Shown: one piece after another, positions 8,592-17,670 of the stretch
Numbering within the stretch: position 1 is the first letter of the stretch
Layout of the letters: each line of letters starts with the position of its first letter
Assembly: GCA_002305925.1 (NCBI GenBank)
Contig: DBRL01000018.1
Coordinates: 1 to 48,662, forward strand
Direction of reading: 5' to 3'
Length of the DNA: 48,662 nucleotides
Source: Candidatus Peregrinibacteria bacterium UBA1369
GTDB lineage: Bacteria > Patescibacteriota > Gracilibacteria > UBA1369
Notes under the pieces: generated by a model
Told to the model about the DNA's origin: nothing
Seen by the model: only the letters and a program-made list of their open reading frames with translations
Databases searched by the model: none
Position numbers and translations under genes: made by a program

Positions 8592-11500
8592 ATGAGCACA
8601 AAAACAAAACGAAGGACCTGGAGGTTTATTAGCCCTTTGCTGATCACCCTCCTGCTGGTCAGTCCACTGGTCAGTTCGGCCGAAACGGCTGGAAATTTTT
8701 CGGTCACCAATAACGGCAACACCCTGATCCCGGCGAGTACAACAAATCATTTGGTGATGCAGTTTGATCTGCCAAACCCGGCCAACGATCCTTTCGCCTT
8801 GGATGGAGCAGGTTTTGCCGTTTCACCTGGAGACGCGCTTAGCGCTTTCTCCGCCAACAATTATTACAGCGATGAAGACCACTCCAATGATAACGGCAAT
8901 TATTCGGGCGCCGAAGTGATTGTGGAATCGGCCGATACCTGGATTACTGCTGCCGAGATAATCACCCCTGGAACGGCGGATCTAAAAGCCAACTGGAACG
9001 TCGGACAGTCAGTCCAGTTTGGCGATGAAGATCATGATGATGCCGCGGACTATGACGGCAACAACACTGATGTTTTGATTGTTAATTCGGCCGATAACAA
9101 TATTGCCGCAGCAGAAATTATCCATGCTGGTCTGGCCGATCTGCAGAATTTTCCGGCCGCCTATTTTTATCTCGAAACTGACGCCGATTCCACTTATGAC
9201 CATGGCGAGGATATCGTCAAGTTGACGCATGATGGAGCCACGGCCAGCGCTGACGGCGATTTGATCGGCCTATTCGCTGCCAATGATTATTACTCCGACG
9301 CCAACAGTGATGGTTCCTATACCGACGGAGAACTGATTGTAAGTTCCGCTGACGCCAATCTGGACAGTGGTGACACCATTACCACGGCCGGAGCCGTTTG
9401 GATGTCTAATTTCGGTGCTACTGTCACCTATGACACAACCGTCGGCGGCACGCCTTACTGTATTTTTAATGATCTCGACAGTAACAATACCGTTTCCAAC
9501 AACGACGTTCTGATTTTTGACTGTGGGCTGGCGCTGGGGGACGGACATGTGATGAGCTGCCCGGGTGACGCAGGCTGCGGTGATGCCCTGGCCAACATGA
9601 CTGCCGACCATCATTTTTACGATGACAATACCAATGCCACTTATGACGCCACAGAATTGATCTGGTTTGACGCTGACAGCAACGGAGATCTCGATGCGGG
9701 CGAAATCTGGCGGGGCTTTTCCACGGCCGCTTTGACCTCTCTTTCCGGTTCGCTGGTACATTTCTACAACGACGGGGCGGCGGGCAACGGTGTCTATGAT
9801 GACGGTGAAGACATTTTTACTATTTATTTTGCCGGAGCGGCCAATAACGTGGCTGCCGGTGACACACTGCGCACGTTTGATGCCGGGGAGAGATTCTCGG
9901 ACAATAATAACGATGCGGATTTTACGGTCACTGCAGTCCTGGGTGGTGTCAGTGAATTGATCGCCAATTCCGCCGATGCCGTTTTATCCCCGGGAGAAGT
10001 GGTCACGGCCGGTTATGTGGACGTGACGCCCTTCACCGTCAGCGCCAACTACAAGTATTCCGATGCCAACAACAGCAACACCTATAATAACGGAGAGCTG
10101 ATCGCCGACAGCGCCGACAATATTCTGGACGGAACTGAGATAGTTCTGGACGGCAATATTGATTTGATCGATTTCGCCACCTGGTTGACCTATCATGATG
10201 GATCAGGGGATGGAAAATATACTGATGGCGAAGACATAATCGTCGATAATGACAGTACGGGTTATTACAATGCCGACCAGCTGACTTCACTGAAAATCGG
10301 TAACCCCGGTACCTGTCTCAACACTGCCCTGACCAGCCTGGATATTTGGGAGGACACCAATGGCAACAATACTTTTGACATAGCAGCAGACACCAATATC
10401 GTCAGCGTCGGGGGCGCCCCATTCTTTGGGGCGGATCATTTGATTGGCGCCGCTTCCATTTATACGGCCGCCAGCAATGAACGTACCATTTTTGTCACTA
10501 TAGATTCAGCGGCGGTCGACGGGTCAACCGTGTGTACGGTGACCCCGATCATACCGAATACCGGTGGAGCCCCCTACGCCGCGCAATTCCTGTCCGCTGA
10601 CAACGGTCCCACCGACGGCAACGTGGCCACCACAGACATTACTACGATTGACTTGGTTTCACCTACGCCCAACCCGGCCAATATCACCACCACCATCACC
10701 GAAAACGCCGGCTCGGCCCTGGTGGTCAACCCGACGGATATAGTGAACGTGGTCTGGGATTCATCTGCTTACGGTGACGTTGCCTCCGTTTCGGCCGACT
10801 TTGCCGATTTCGGCGGAGGCGTGGTCGCCATGCGGGATGATGGTGCCGGATGTGATACCGTTGCCGCCGATCATATCTGGTGCGCAGCCTATACCGTATT
10901 GGCAGGTACCATTGACGACACCGACAACGATGTGACAATTACTCTGGCCACTGATCTGGCCGGCAATGTGGCGGCCAATGTGACCGACGATATCCAATTC
11001 AGCGTGGACAATCAGGCCCCCGTAGTCACGGCGGGCAATATCTCTGTGCTCGGTGCGACAGGTACGGCGGGAGCGTTCAAACGAGGAGACAATCCGGTAC
11101 CGACCTGGAACAACAGTGCCGCCGGAGACAATAACTCCGACATCGTCTCGGTGACGATTGATGGTAGTGCCTTCCGCGCCGTCGACAACGCCATGTCGGC
11201 CCTGGACAATGGCACTTTCTGCGATCCAATCGCGGCAGACGGTATCTGGTGCTCCAACTTTACCGGCCTGCTGGATGGTCAGGACGATATCAACAACAAT
11301 GTTTCCCTTACCGTGGTTGACGACGCCGGGAATGTCACCGTTACGGCGGGAACGAATAATTATGTCATTGACACCTTGCTACCCAGTTTCCTGGCCATCA
11401 ACACCGTTCAGGCCCTCAAACAGGACGGGGCGGCTCCCACACTCTCCACCCAGCTCTGGTATTACTACACCGGTCAAAATCTGCGTCTGCAGGTTAATCA

Positions 11501-13295
11501 TTTTCCGGAGGGTGACGGCAACGATTTGACTGCGGTCAAGGCCTGTCTCAGGTCGATGAATGAAGACGTTCCGGCTCAGCTTTGCAGCACCGCCGATTTC
11601 ACCAACCCCGCCAATTATCAGTCACTTGGCCTCACCGCTCCCGGTTCAAACAGTTGGACGCTGAATTACGCACTGGCCGGGCTGCCGGGCGGCTGGCCGA
11701 CGCAGGTTGACGGTTATCAGGTCAATGTCGAGCTGACCGATGATGCGGGCAATGTCTGGTCCAGCGCCAACGCCGCCGAATTTCTCATTGCCGTCTTTAA
11801 CGTGATCCCGCAAAACATTGTGCCCTCGTTGAACAACGCGACCACCACTGACTGGTCCACCATCACCGACTTCACCAATGTTCCTGCTGGCACAATTGTC
11901 TTTAACGCCCAAAACCTGGGAGTGGACATTGCCAGAATGACTTTCAATGCCGCCATGGACCTCACCGATCAGGCAACCGTCACCGGCCTGCAGGCCCTGG
12001 CTGCCAACACGACAACCACCGATTCGATTCTGCGTCTGGACAGTTCTGCACTGGCCGCCTTTGATATTGCCACCCAGCTGATGATTAAGCCGACGGCTGG
12101 CGTTCAACCATCCTTTGTTGTCAAGGATGACGCCGGTGTTGTTTTGGGCAGCATCCCTTCGACTGCGGGACCGCTGGACAGCTATAATTTCGCCGCCCAT
12201 GGTACGGCCTCCAATTTCGTTTGGGCTGCCGGACCGGACACACTGACCTTTGATGTCACGGGATTTTCCTCCTATGAAGCGGACACGGTACCACCCACGG
12301 CCACTATAGTACCGGCTACCGGTTCGACCGGAGTCGCCGTTAATTCCGCAATTACAGTTACTTTTAGCGAAGCCATGAACACTGGTTCCTTCACTTACAC
12401 GCTGACCCCAAATCCGGGCGGATTGGCCGTGGCCTGGAGCGGCGGGAATACCGTTGCTACCATTAGCCACACCGCTTTTGCCAACAACACTACCTACGCT
12501 TTCAATATTACCGGGGGTGACGATCTCTCCGGCAATGCCATCGCCCCGACAGCCTCGTCCTTTACCACTATTGCCGCTTCTGGCGGTGGAAGTGGGCTCG
12601 GAGGGGGTGGTGGAGGTGGAGGTGGAGGAAGTGCTTCTTTCGGTGCGCCGGCCTGTTCGGGAGAGGAATGCAACGGTACTGCCACACCAAGCTCGGAAGA
12701 ATCAACTGATCAAACTGACGGAGAGGACGATACTGCGGGGGATGACGATGACACCACAGACGAATTCGAGGATACCATCGGACATTGGGCCGCCACTTAT
12801 ATTCAAATGGCCAGAACTCAGGGCTATATCGATGGTTATGCCGACAATACTTTCAAGCCCGATCAGCAGATCAACCGTGCCGAAGCCGCCAAACTGATTG
12901 CCCTCTGGATGATGCAGGATCTGGCGGAATGTACTACCAGCGCCTTCTCTGACGTCGACTGTTCCGAATGGTTTGCCAAATACGTGATGTATCTCAAATT
13001 GATGCAGGTTATTGAAGGATATGCCGATGGCACATTCAGACCAGGTAGCGGAATAACCAGGGCAGAGGCGTTGAAAATGATGCTCTTTGCCAAAGGCATC
13101 ACTGTTACAGATGTTGACGGTATCACCAACATATTTTCCGATATTGACGAAACAGACTGGTATTACAGCGTTGTCCTCAAGGCCTATTCCCTGGGCATCA
13201 TCAGCGGTTATCCGGACGGAACATTTGGCCCCAACATGCCGATTACCCGGGCCGAGTTCACCAAGATTTTCGTCAACACTTTATTGTCAGCCTAA
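8592..13295 (+). CDS. Giant secreted surface protein with D/N-rich repeats and three C-terminal SLH domains
   Basis: A 1567-aa exported protein with a signal peptide (~1-30, cleavage near VSSAETA). Residues ~65-560 hold about nine degenerate repeats of 40-55 aa. Their core is aromatic-S-D-x-N-x-D/N-G-x-Y-x-x-G-E-x-I-x-x-S-A-D, with D/N spacing like calcium-binding loops. Residues ~640-1000 contain two copies of an Ig-like module ending in CDTVAADHIWC and CDPIAADGIWC. A Big_5-type domain follows near 1235-1330 (DTVPPTATIVPATGSTG). A polyglycine run and an acidic spacer (1335-1395) lead to three SLH domains (~1398-1567: GYIDGYADNTFKPDQQINRAEAAKL and two more). SLH domains bind pyruvylated cell-wall polymers, so this is a strong candidate for the S-layer or a major surface protein. 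The ATG is preceded by TTTTTACC with no Shine-Dalgarno. Confidence 0.9.
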   Translation: MSTKTKRRTWRFISPLLITLLLVSPLVSSAETAGNFSVTNNGNTLIPASTTNHLVMQFDLPNPANDPFALDGAGFAVSPGDALSAFSANNYYSDEDHSNDNGNYSGAEVIVESADTWITAAEIITPGTADLKANWNVGQSVQFGDEDHDDAADYDGNNTDVLIVNSADNNIAAAEIIHAGLADLQNFPAAYFYLETDADSTYDHGEDIVKLTHDGATASADGDLIGLFAANDYYSDANSDGSYTDGELIVSSADANLDSGDTITTAGAVWMSNFGATVTYDTTVGGTPYCIFNDLDSNNTVSNNDVLIFDCGLALGDGHVMSCPGDAGCGDALANMTADHHFYDDNTNATYDATELIWFDADSNGDLDAGEIWRGFSTAALTSLSGSLVHFYNDGAAGNGVYDDGEDIFTIYFAGAANNVAAGDTLRTFDAGERFSDNNNDADFTVTAVLGGVSELIANSADAVLSPGEVVTAGYVDVTPFTVSANYKYSDANNSNTYNNGELIADSADNILDGTEIVLDGNIDLIDFATWLTYHDGSGDGKYTDGEDIIVDNDSTGYYNADQLTSLKIGNPGTCLNTALTSLDIWEDTNGNNTFDIAADTNIVSVGGAPFFGADHLIGAASIYTAASNERTIFVTIDSAAVDGSTVCTVTPIIPNTGGAPYAAQFLSADNGPTDGNVATTDITTIDLVSPTPNPANITTTITENAGSALVVNPTDIVNVVWDSSAYGDVASVSADFADFGGGVVAMRDDGAGCDTVAADHIWCAAYTVLAGTIDDTDNDVTITLATDLAGNVAANVTDDIQFSVDNQAPVVTAGNISVLGATGTAGAFKRGDNPVPTWNNSAAGDNNSDIVSVTIDGSAFRAVDNAMSALDNGTFCDPIAADGIWCSNFTGLLDGQDDINNNVSLTVVDDAGNVTVTAGTNNYVIDTLLPSFLAINTVQALKQDGAAPTLSTQLWYYYTGQNLRLQVNHFPEGDGNDLTAVKACLRSMNEDVPAQLCSTADFTNPANYQSLGLTAPGSNSWTLNYALAGLPGGWPTQVDGYQVNVELTDDAGNVWSSANAAEFLIAVFNVIPQNIVPSLNNATTTDWSTITDFTNVPAGTIVFNAQNLGVDIARMTFNAAMDLTDQATVTGLQALAANTTTTDSILRLDSSALAAFDIATQLMIKPTAGVQPSFVVKDDAGVVLGSIPSTAGPLDSYNFAAHGTASNFVWAAGPDTLTFDVTGFSSYEADTVPPTATIVPATGSTGVAVNSAITVTFSEAMNTGSFTYTLTPNPGGLAVAWSGGNTVATISHTAFANNTTYAFNITGGDDLSGNAIAPTASSFTTIAASGGGSGLGGGGGGGGGGSASFGAPACSGEECNGTATPSSEESTDQTDGEDDTAGDDDDTTDEFEDTIGHWAATYIQMARTQGYIDGYADNTFKPDQQINRAEAAKLIALWMMQDLAECTTSAFSDVDCSEWFAKYVMYLKLMQVIEGYADGTFRPGSGITRAEALKMMLFAKGITVTDVDGITNIFSDIDETDWYYSVVLKAYSLGIISGYPDGTFGPNMPITRAEFTKIFVNTLLSA

Positions 13296-13350
13296 TCTCA
13301 ATACACGACGAAAGCTCAGCCCACGATCGAAACGACATAATTTGACCAAG

Positions 13351-13390
13351 ACCTAATCAAGGGGCCGCCATGGCGGCCCCTTGATTAGGT
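13351..13390. terminator. Perfect 40-bp palindrome, probable bidirectional terminator
   Basis: Bases 13351-13370 (ACCTAATCAAGGGGCCGCCA) are followed by their exact reverse complement at 13371-13390, with no spacer. As RNA this folds into a very stable hairpin, with a short T-run a few bases later (13398-13402). Its position 55 bases after the SLH gene and 75 before the next gene fits a terminator. The perfect symmetry is unusual for one. Confidence 0.6.
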
Positions 13391-13465
13391 AGGCAAACTT
13401 TTTCCCAGGTTGTTTCCCTAAGCGTTTATTGATAAAATATCCGGGATTTGTTAACCAATTTTTTC

Positions 13466-15373
13466 ATGTCATCAAAAAAAGTCACAGGCCTGGTTATCGC
13501 CTCGCTTTTTACCCTGGCCATCGCCTCCTTCTCCGCCTCCGCCAATGAAACCTCCTCGGCCTGGGATACGGTTACCTATGACCCCACCATCTCCTTCACG
13601 GCCACCCTGCAGGCCGACGGGTCTGTTCTGACCAGCTGGAGCCGCTACGTCCACGCCGAAGCATTCACCTATTACAAAGTCGTCCGCTCCACCGGCAACA
13701 CCAATCCTGTCTATCCCGATGACGGCTATATTTTTTACAGCGGGGATCCGGACGAGCTCTCCTATCTCGACGAAAAGCCCGAAGCGGGCAGCTACTATTA
13801 TCGGGTTTGCCAGATTGCCGCACCAAAACGCTATTGTTCGCAGAGCGTAGCCAGAATCGATGTCGGTGGCTACAGCACTTCACAGCCCACGACCTCAGAG
13901 CCTGTGCCAGTCAGTGAAGCGCCGGCCTTCCAGCCGGCGGCGGAAATCAATGCAATTTTTACCGATCTGCCCGCCGATCACTGGGCCCGCGCCTGCGTCG
14001 AGCGGCTCTCCGAAGATGGAATTGTTGAACCGGCCGTCAGTTTCCGCCCCAATGACCCGGTCAACCGCGCTGAATTTCTCAAACTGGTCATGTCCGCCTA
14101 TTACCCGGAAATTTCCGGCAGCGGCTCGGCCTGTTTCGGGGACGTGCGGGCCGGCGACTGGTTTGCCAAGTTTGCCTGCGCCGCCAAAGCGCAGGGCATC
14201 GTCAGCGGTTATGCCGACGGTACCTTTGGGCCGGCCCGCCGGATCAGCCGCGCCGAAGGCGCGGCCCTGCTGGTCAAGGCATTGCGCATCCCACTGGACA
14301 CCGGTCTCAGCGGTTACTTCCCCGATGTTTTCCAGCAGTGGCAGCTTGATTATGTGCAGACGGCCTATGTCAATGGCCTGGTCAACGGCTACGCCAACGG
14401 GCAATTCGGCCCCGACAACAGTCTGGCCCGCTCCGAGGCCGCACAGCTGATTTGCAACGCCCTGGAGTCCTATCCGGAGCCCCTGGACGCGCCGGTCGAT
14501 TATGACCAGTATCAACCCGCCGAAGACGAGCAGCCCGCCCAGACGGAGGATCCGGTCACACCGCCTTCCTCCGACGCGACCACTCCATCCACCCCGGTCA
14601 CCCCCGCCACGGTCAGCGGCTCGATCAGCAATTCCGCGCCCCTGATCATCGACCACCGCCATACCAGCCTCGGCAATGTCCCCCAATCCGCCATCGAAAC
14701 GGCCAAGAGCACTTTCCGCATCGCCTACGGTCACACTTCCCACGGCAGCCAGATCACTTCCGGCATGGAAACTCTCCGCTCGCAAAACAGTCTCTATGAT
14801 TTCAGTTCCAGCGGCGGCAATGGCGCGCTCTATTACAATGAAGAACTGGTCTGGGGCGACCTGGGCGGCGACTGGGAATCGCAGACCCGAGATTTGCTCG
14901 GTAGCAACGGCAACAATATCAATTTGGTCATCTGGTCCTGGTGTGGGCAGATGTCGGACATGTCGGGCGACGATGTCAATGCTTATCTTTCCGCCATGAA
15001 TGCCCTGGAAGAAGACTTCCCCAATGTCATTTTCGTCTATATGACCGGTCATCTCGACGGCAGCGGTGAAAGCGGCACGTTGCACCGCAACAATCAAATG
15101 GTGCGCGATTTCGTCAACCAGTACAACAAAGTGCTCTTTGATTTCGCCGACATCGAAAGTTACGATCCCTCGGGCTCATACTTTCTCAACCGCTCCGCCG
15201 ACGACGCCAACAATTACGACGCCGGCAACTGGTCCACCCAGTGGTGTTCGGCCAATTCCGGCTCGCCGCTCTGCCAGAGCGTCTCCTGTGCGCACTCCGA
15301 ATCTCTCAACTGCAACCTCAAGGGTCGCGCCTTCTGGTACCTGCTGGCCCGTCTCGGCGGCTGGAACGGCTAA
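13466..15373 (+). CDS. Secreted protein: WSRY-type module, three SLH domains and a C-terminal hydrolase-like domain
   Basis: 635 aa from the ATG at 13466; an upstream in-frame TTG at 13448 would add six residues. A signal peptide (1-27, ASFSASANE) is followed by a ~100-aa Fn3-like module (WSRYVHAEAFTYYKVVRS...PKRYCS), which is also found in the protein at 24301. Three SLH domains follow (~155-325, for example GIVSGYADGTFGPARRISRAE) and then a Pro/Thr/Asp-rich linker. The C-terminal ~240 aa form an alpha/beta domain with IAYGHTSHGSQ, VIWSWCGQ, VYMTGHLDGSGE, FDFADIESYDP and SCAHSESLN. That pattern occurs in secreted proteins of many bacteria and is reminiscent of SGNH-type hydrolases; its substrate is unknown to me. 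It is probably anchored to the wall through SLH, next to the larger SLH protein. Confidence 0.88.
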   Translation: MSSKKVTGLVIASLFTLAIASFSASANETSSAWDTVTYDPTISFTATLQADGSVLTSWSRYVHAEAFTYYKVVRSTGNTNPVYPDDGYIFYSGDPDELSYLDEKPEAGSYYYRVCQIAAPKRYCSQSVARIDVGGYSTSQPTTSEPVPVSEAPAFQPAAEINAIFTDLPADHWARACVERLSEDGIVEPAVSFRPNDPVNRAEFLKLVMSAYYPEISGSGSACFGDVRAGDWFAKFACAAKAQGIVSGYADGTFGPARRISRAEGAALLVKALRIPLDTGLSGYFPDVFQQWQLDYVQTAYVNGLVNGYANGQFGPDNSLARSEAAQLICNALESYPEPLDAPVDYDQYQPAEDEQPAQTEDPVTPPSSDATTPSTPVTPATVSGSISNSAPLIIDHRHTSLGNVPQSAIETAKSTFRIAYGHTSHGSQITSGMETLRSQNSLYDFSSSGGNGALYYNEELVWGDLGGDWESQTRDLLGSNGNNINLVIWSWCGQMSDMSGDDVNAYLSAMNALEEDFPNVIFVYMTGHLDGSGESGTLHRNNQMVRDFVNQYNKVLFDFADIESYDPSGSYFLNRSADDANNYDAGNWSTQWCSANSGSPLCQSVSCAHSESLNCNLKGRAFWYLLARLGGWNG

Positions 15374-15380
15374 AAAATAG

Positions 15381-15440
15381 CGCTCCGGCAAAGGTGCGAC
15401 TTTGCCTGCGCTACGGCCGCTAGGCTCGCATCTCAAAATG
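15381..15440. repeat. REP-like repeat, copy A (adjacent to tRNA-Ser GCU)
   Basis: A roughly 60-bp element begins CGCTCCGGC, contains the inverted repeat GGCAAAG-6-CTTTGCC, and ends GGCTCGCATCTCAAAATGG directly against the 3' end of the tRNA-Ser. Copies B and C at 19518 and 19661 share the inverted repeat exactly. Confidence 0.7.
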
Positions 15441-15532
15441 GCGGAGAGAGAGGGATTCGAACCCTCGCGAGGGGAAAACCCCCTCCTACAGGATTAGCAA
15501 TCCCGCCCCTTCAACCACTTGGGTATCTCTCC
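15439..15532 (-). tRNA. tRNA-Ser (anticodon GCU)
   Basis: On the minus strand the acceptor stem GGAGAGA pairs with UCUCUCC. The anticodon loop is UUGCUAA, a long class II variable arm is present (GGAGGGGGUUUUCCCCU region), the discriminator is G73 and the CCA is encoded. The 3' half is nearly the same as that of the second tRNA-Ser. Confidence 0.96.
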
Positions 15533-15645
15533 ATCCGCCCCGGCATATTAATATGAAGCCCCGCAAAATGCAAAAAATATTTCCCGTATGCCCGAAAATT
15601 TTGACCTAAACCGGAGCGCACCTCAGAACACCTCCCCCAAATTGT

Positions 15646-15674
15646 TTTACAAATCGATGATTTCGCGATATAAT
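15646..15674 (+). promoter_or_regulatory. Promoter upstream of the dCMP deaminase gene
   Basis: TTTACA (15646-15651) and a perfect TATAAT (15669-15674) are separated by 17 bp. Transcription would start near 15681, giving a ~120-base leader before the deaminase gene. The remaining gap (15533-15645) shows nothing recognisable. Confidence 0.65.
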
Positions 15675-15682
15675 TAACAGAT

Positions 15683-15790
15683 ATGTTGAACCCAAATTTC
15701 AAAAAGTCGAAAAAGCCGCATCAGAAAGCCAACAGGTTTTCGGCGTATGGACAATTCCGCGCAACTTTGTTACCAAGGAATCGTCAATAA
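15683..15790 (+). CDS. Possible 35-aa basic leader ORF
   Basis: A short ORF starts with ATG at 15683, just after the predicted transcription start, and ends with TAA 12 bases before the dCMP deaminase ATG. The peptide is strongly basic (NFKKSKKPHQK near its start) with no Asp or Glu. It could be a leaderless small protein, a translated upstream ORF, or chance. No terminator-like fold is visible around it. Confidence 0.35.
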   Translation: MLNPNFKKSKKPHQKANRFSAYGQFRATLLPRNRQ

Positions 15791-15802
15791 ACACTTTTAG
15801 CC

Positions 15803-16291
15803 ATGACGGAACAATATCAGCGGCCTACCTGGGACGATTATTTCATCGAGGTCGCCCATGCCATCTCCAAGCGGGCCACCTGTGACCGGGGCCGCAGCGG
15901 CTGTGTCATCGCCAAGGATCATCAGCTGCTGGTCACCGGCTATGTCGGCTCACCGGCCGGTCTGCCGCACTGTGACGAGGTCGGTCATCAGATGAAGAAA
16001 GTGATTCACGAGGACGACAGTATCACCCAGCATTGCGTCCGCACCGTCCATGCCGAACAGAACGCCATCTGCCAGGCCGCCAAACGCGGCATCGCCATCG
16101 ACGGGGCCACCCTCTATTGCCGCATGACCCCCTGCCGCACCTGCGCCATGCTGATCATCAATTGTGGCATCAAACGTGTCGTCTGTGAGAAAAAGTACCA
16201 CGCCGGCGCCGAGTCCGAGGCCATGTTCAGCGAGGCCGGCATCGAACTGCAATTCCGCGAAAACGAGGTGATGCAATACAGCAACCAATAA
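15803..16291 (+). CDS. Deoxycytidylate (dCMP) deaminase
   Basis: 162 aa. Converts dCMP to dUMP, feeding thymidylate synthesis; cytoplasmic. The zinc-dependent cytidine-deaminase motifs are complete: H83-A-E85 with the catalytic Glu, and P110-C-R-T-C114. The N-terminal block TWDDYFIEVAHAISKRATC and GYVGSPAGLPHCDEVGH are typical of dCMP deaminase/ComEB rather than cytidine deaminase. Length is normal for the family. It precedes the GNAT gene by 31 bp in the same direction and may share a transcript with it. Confidence 0.93.
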   Translation: MTEQYQRPTWDDYFIEVAHAISKRATCDRGRSGCVIAKDHQLLVTGYVGSPAGLPHCDEVGHQMKKVIHEDDSITQHCVRTVHAEQNAICQAAKRGIAIDGATLYCRMTPCRTCAMLIINCGIKRVVCEKKYHAGAESEAMFSEAGIELQFRENEVMQYSNQ

Positions 16292-16322
16292 TTTCCGGCA
16301 CATTATCCAAAAACTCTTTCCC

Positions 16323-16838
16323 ATGAAAAAGTCTATCGCCAAAATCACTATTCGCCCGCAGAGCGTCCGCGACGCCAAGCGCTTCTTTGACATTCTCAGC
16401 AACCCCAATTTCATCTACTTTACCGGCAAGCCCAAAAGCGTCGAGGACGAAATCGCTTTTCTCAAAACCAATCCCCGCCTGCGCAAAAAGAATATCGAAT
16501 GGAATTATTCGATACTGGTCGACGGTTATGTAGTGGGGGCGGTTGGCATCAAAATAAATCAGCAGAGACCATTTATCGGCGAGATCGGCTATTTCCTGGA
16601 CGAGGCCTACTGGAATAGGGGTATCGCTACCGAGGCGGTCAAACTTGCCGAAAAGGAGGGTTTTGGCAAACTCGGCCTCTCCCGCATCGAAATTGTCATG
16701 CAGCCCGAAAATGTCGCCAGTGAAAAAGTGGCCATCAAGGCGGGGTATCACAGGGAGGGCCTGATGCGGCGCTCGATCAGGGGCGTGGATGGAAAAACCA
16801 AGGACGCCTGCCTCTACGCCAAAATCAAGGAGAACTGA
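16323..16838 (+). CDS. GNAT-family N-acetyltransferase (RimJ/RimL-like)
   Basis: 171 aa with the GNAT core. GEIGYFLDEAYWNRGIATEAVKLAEKEGF carries the acetyl-CoA binding loop (NRGIAT) and the typical beta4-alpha3 context. The C-terminal VASEKVAIKAGYHREGLMRR matches ribosomal-protein/small-molecule acetyltransferases of the RimJ/RimL group. The substrate cannot be told. It is followed 27 bp later by an M14-like deacylase or peptidase gene, an arrangement mirrored by the GNAT plus AstE pair at 36.1-37.8 kb. Confidence 0.88.
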   Translation: MKKSIAKITIRPQSVRDAKRFFDILSNPNFIYFTGKPKSVEDEIAFLKTNPRLRKKNIEWNYSILVDGYVVGAVGIKINQQRPFIGEIGYFLDEAYWNRGIATEAVKLAEKEGFGKLGLSRIEIVMQPENVASEKVAIKAGYHREGLMRRSIRGVDGKTKDACLYAKIKEN

Positions 16839-16865
16839 CACAGCCGCACTAACCAGTCAATCAAT

Positions 16866-17624
16866 TTGAGACATTCAGCGCCAAAGAAAGAGCTTCTTCC
16901 CAATCCCGTTATTTATTTTCAGCGGCTGGAGAAGCTTTGTGCAGAGCGGGGCTACCTGCTGGACAAATCTGTCCGCACGGGAGACGGACTTCATCCTCTC
17001 TACAAAATTATTCTCAATCCATCATCCAGACGCACCTATTGTTTTGCGGCCGGCATTCACGGCAATGAAATTTCCGGTCCCTGGGCCATTCTAAACTTCC
17101 TGCTTGGCTACAAGGCCCGCCCGGGCGACCCGCGCATCATTCTGCTGCCCGTGCTCAACCCGCACGGTTTCCTCAGCAACAAAAGGCTCAACCAAAATCG
17201 CATCAACCTGAACAGGCGTTTCTTCCGCCGGCCGCTGCTGGCCGCCCGACGGCAGATTGCCAAGCTTTTCCGCGGCGAGGCAATCGACTTTTTTCTTTCC
17301 CTGCACGAGGACGACGAAAAAAAAGGCTATTACCTCTATCGCTACGGGGCCCACGAACATATTTTCCAGCAAATTATCGACTGGCTGAAAGCCCGCTCCA
17401 GCGTTTGTCTATCCGCCAGAATCTATGCCGACAGGGCCGCCGGCGGTATCGTCCATCATCCCCGCTCCGACGGATCGCTCGAAGAATGGGTGTACCGTCG
17501 GGGGAAAGCGGCACAATCAGCCTGTCTGGAAGTCCCCGACGCGCAGCTTTTTAACCATCGTACCCGGCTGGTCAGCAAAATGCTCTCTTTTATGGTGAGC
17601 CAATCGGCCGACTTGTTGCGGTAA
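16866..17624 (+). CDS. M14-type zinc carboxypeptidase / succinylglutamate desuccinylase-like protein
   Basis: 252 aa. The HGNE sequence in FAAGIHGNEISGPWAIL supplies the HxxE zinc ligands. ILLPVLNPHGF and NLNRRFF follow the usual M14 order, and FFLSLHEDDE gives the third ligand region. Members remove acyl groups or C-terminal residues from small substrates or peptidoglycan peptides; the substrate is unknown here. I see no signal peptide. The start is TTG at 16866, since no ATG lies before the first conserved block, so the start is less certain. Upstream is a GNAT gene, downstream an AEC transporter. Confidence 0.82.
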   Translation: MRHSAPKKELLPNPVIYFQRLEKLCAERGYLLDKSVRTGDGLHPLYKIILNPSSRRTYCFAAGIHGNEISGPWAILNFLLGYKARPGDPRIILLPVLNPHGFLSNKRLNQNRINLNRRFFRRPLLAARRQIAKLFRGEAIDFFLSLHEDDEKKGYYLYRYGAHEHIFQQIIDWLKARSSVCLSARIYADRAAGGIVHHPRSDGSLEEWVYRRGKAAQSACLEVPDAQLFNHRTRLVSKMLSFMVSQSADLLR

Positions 17625-17670
17625 GTAGAAAATTGTTGTAAGCTATGGCCGTTTATCAACACCAACAAAA

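Noticed and set aside
13895..15097. A 400-aa minus-strand ORF
   Set aside because: Shadow of the SLH/hydrolase gene on the plus strand. GC-biased codons leave the antisense frame open, and the composition is repetitive with no recognisable domain.
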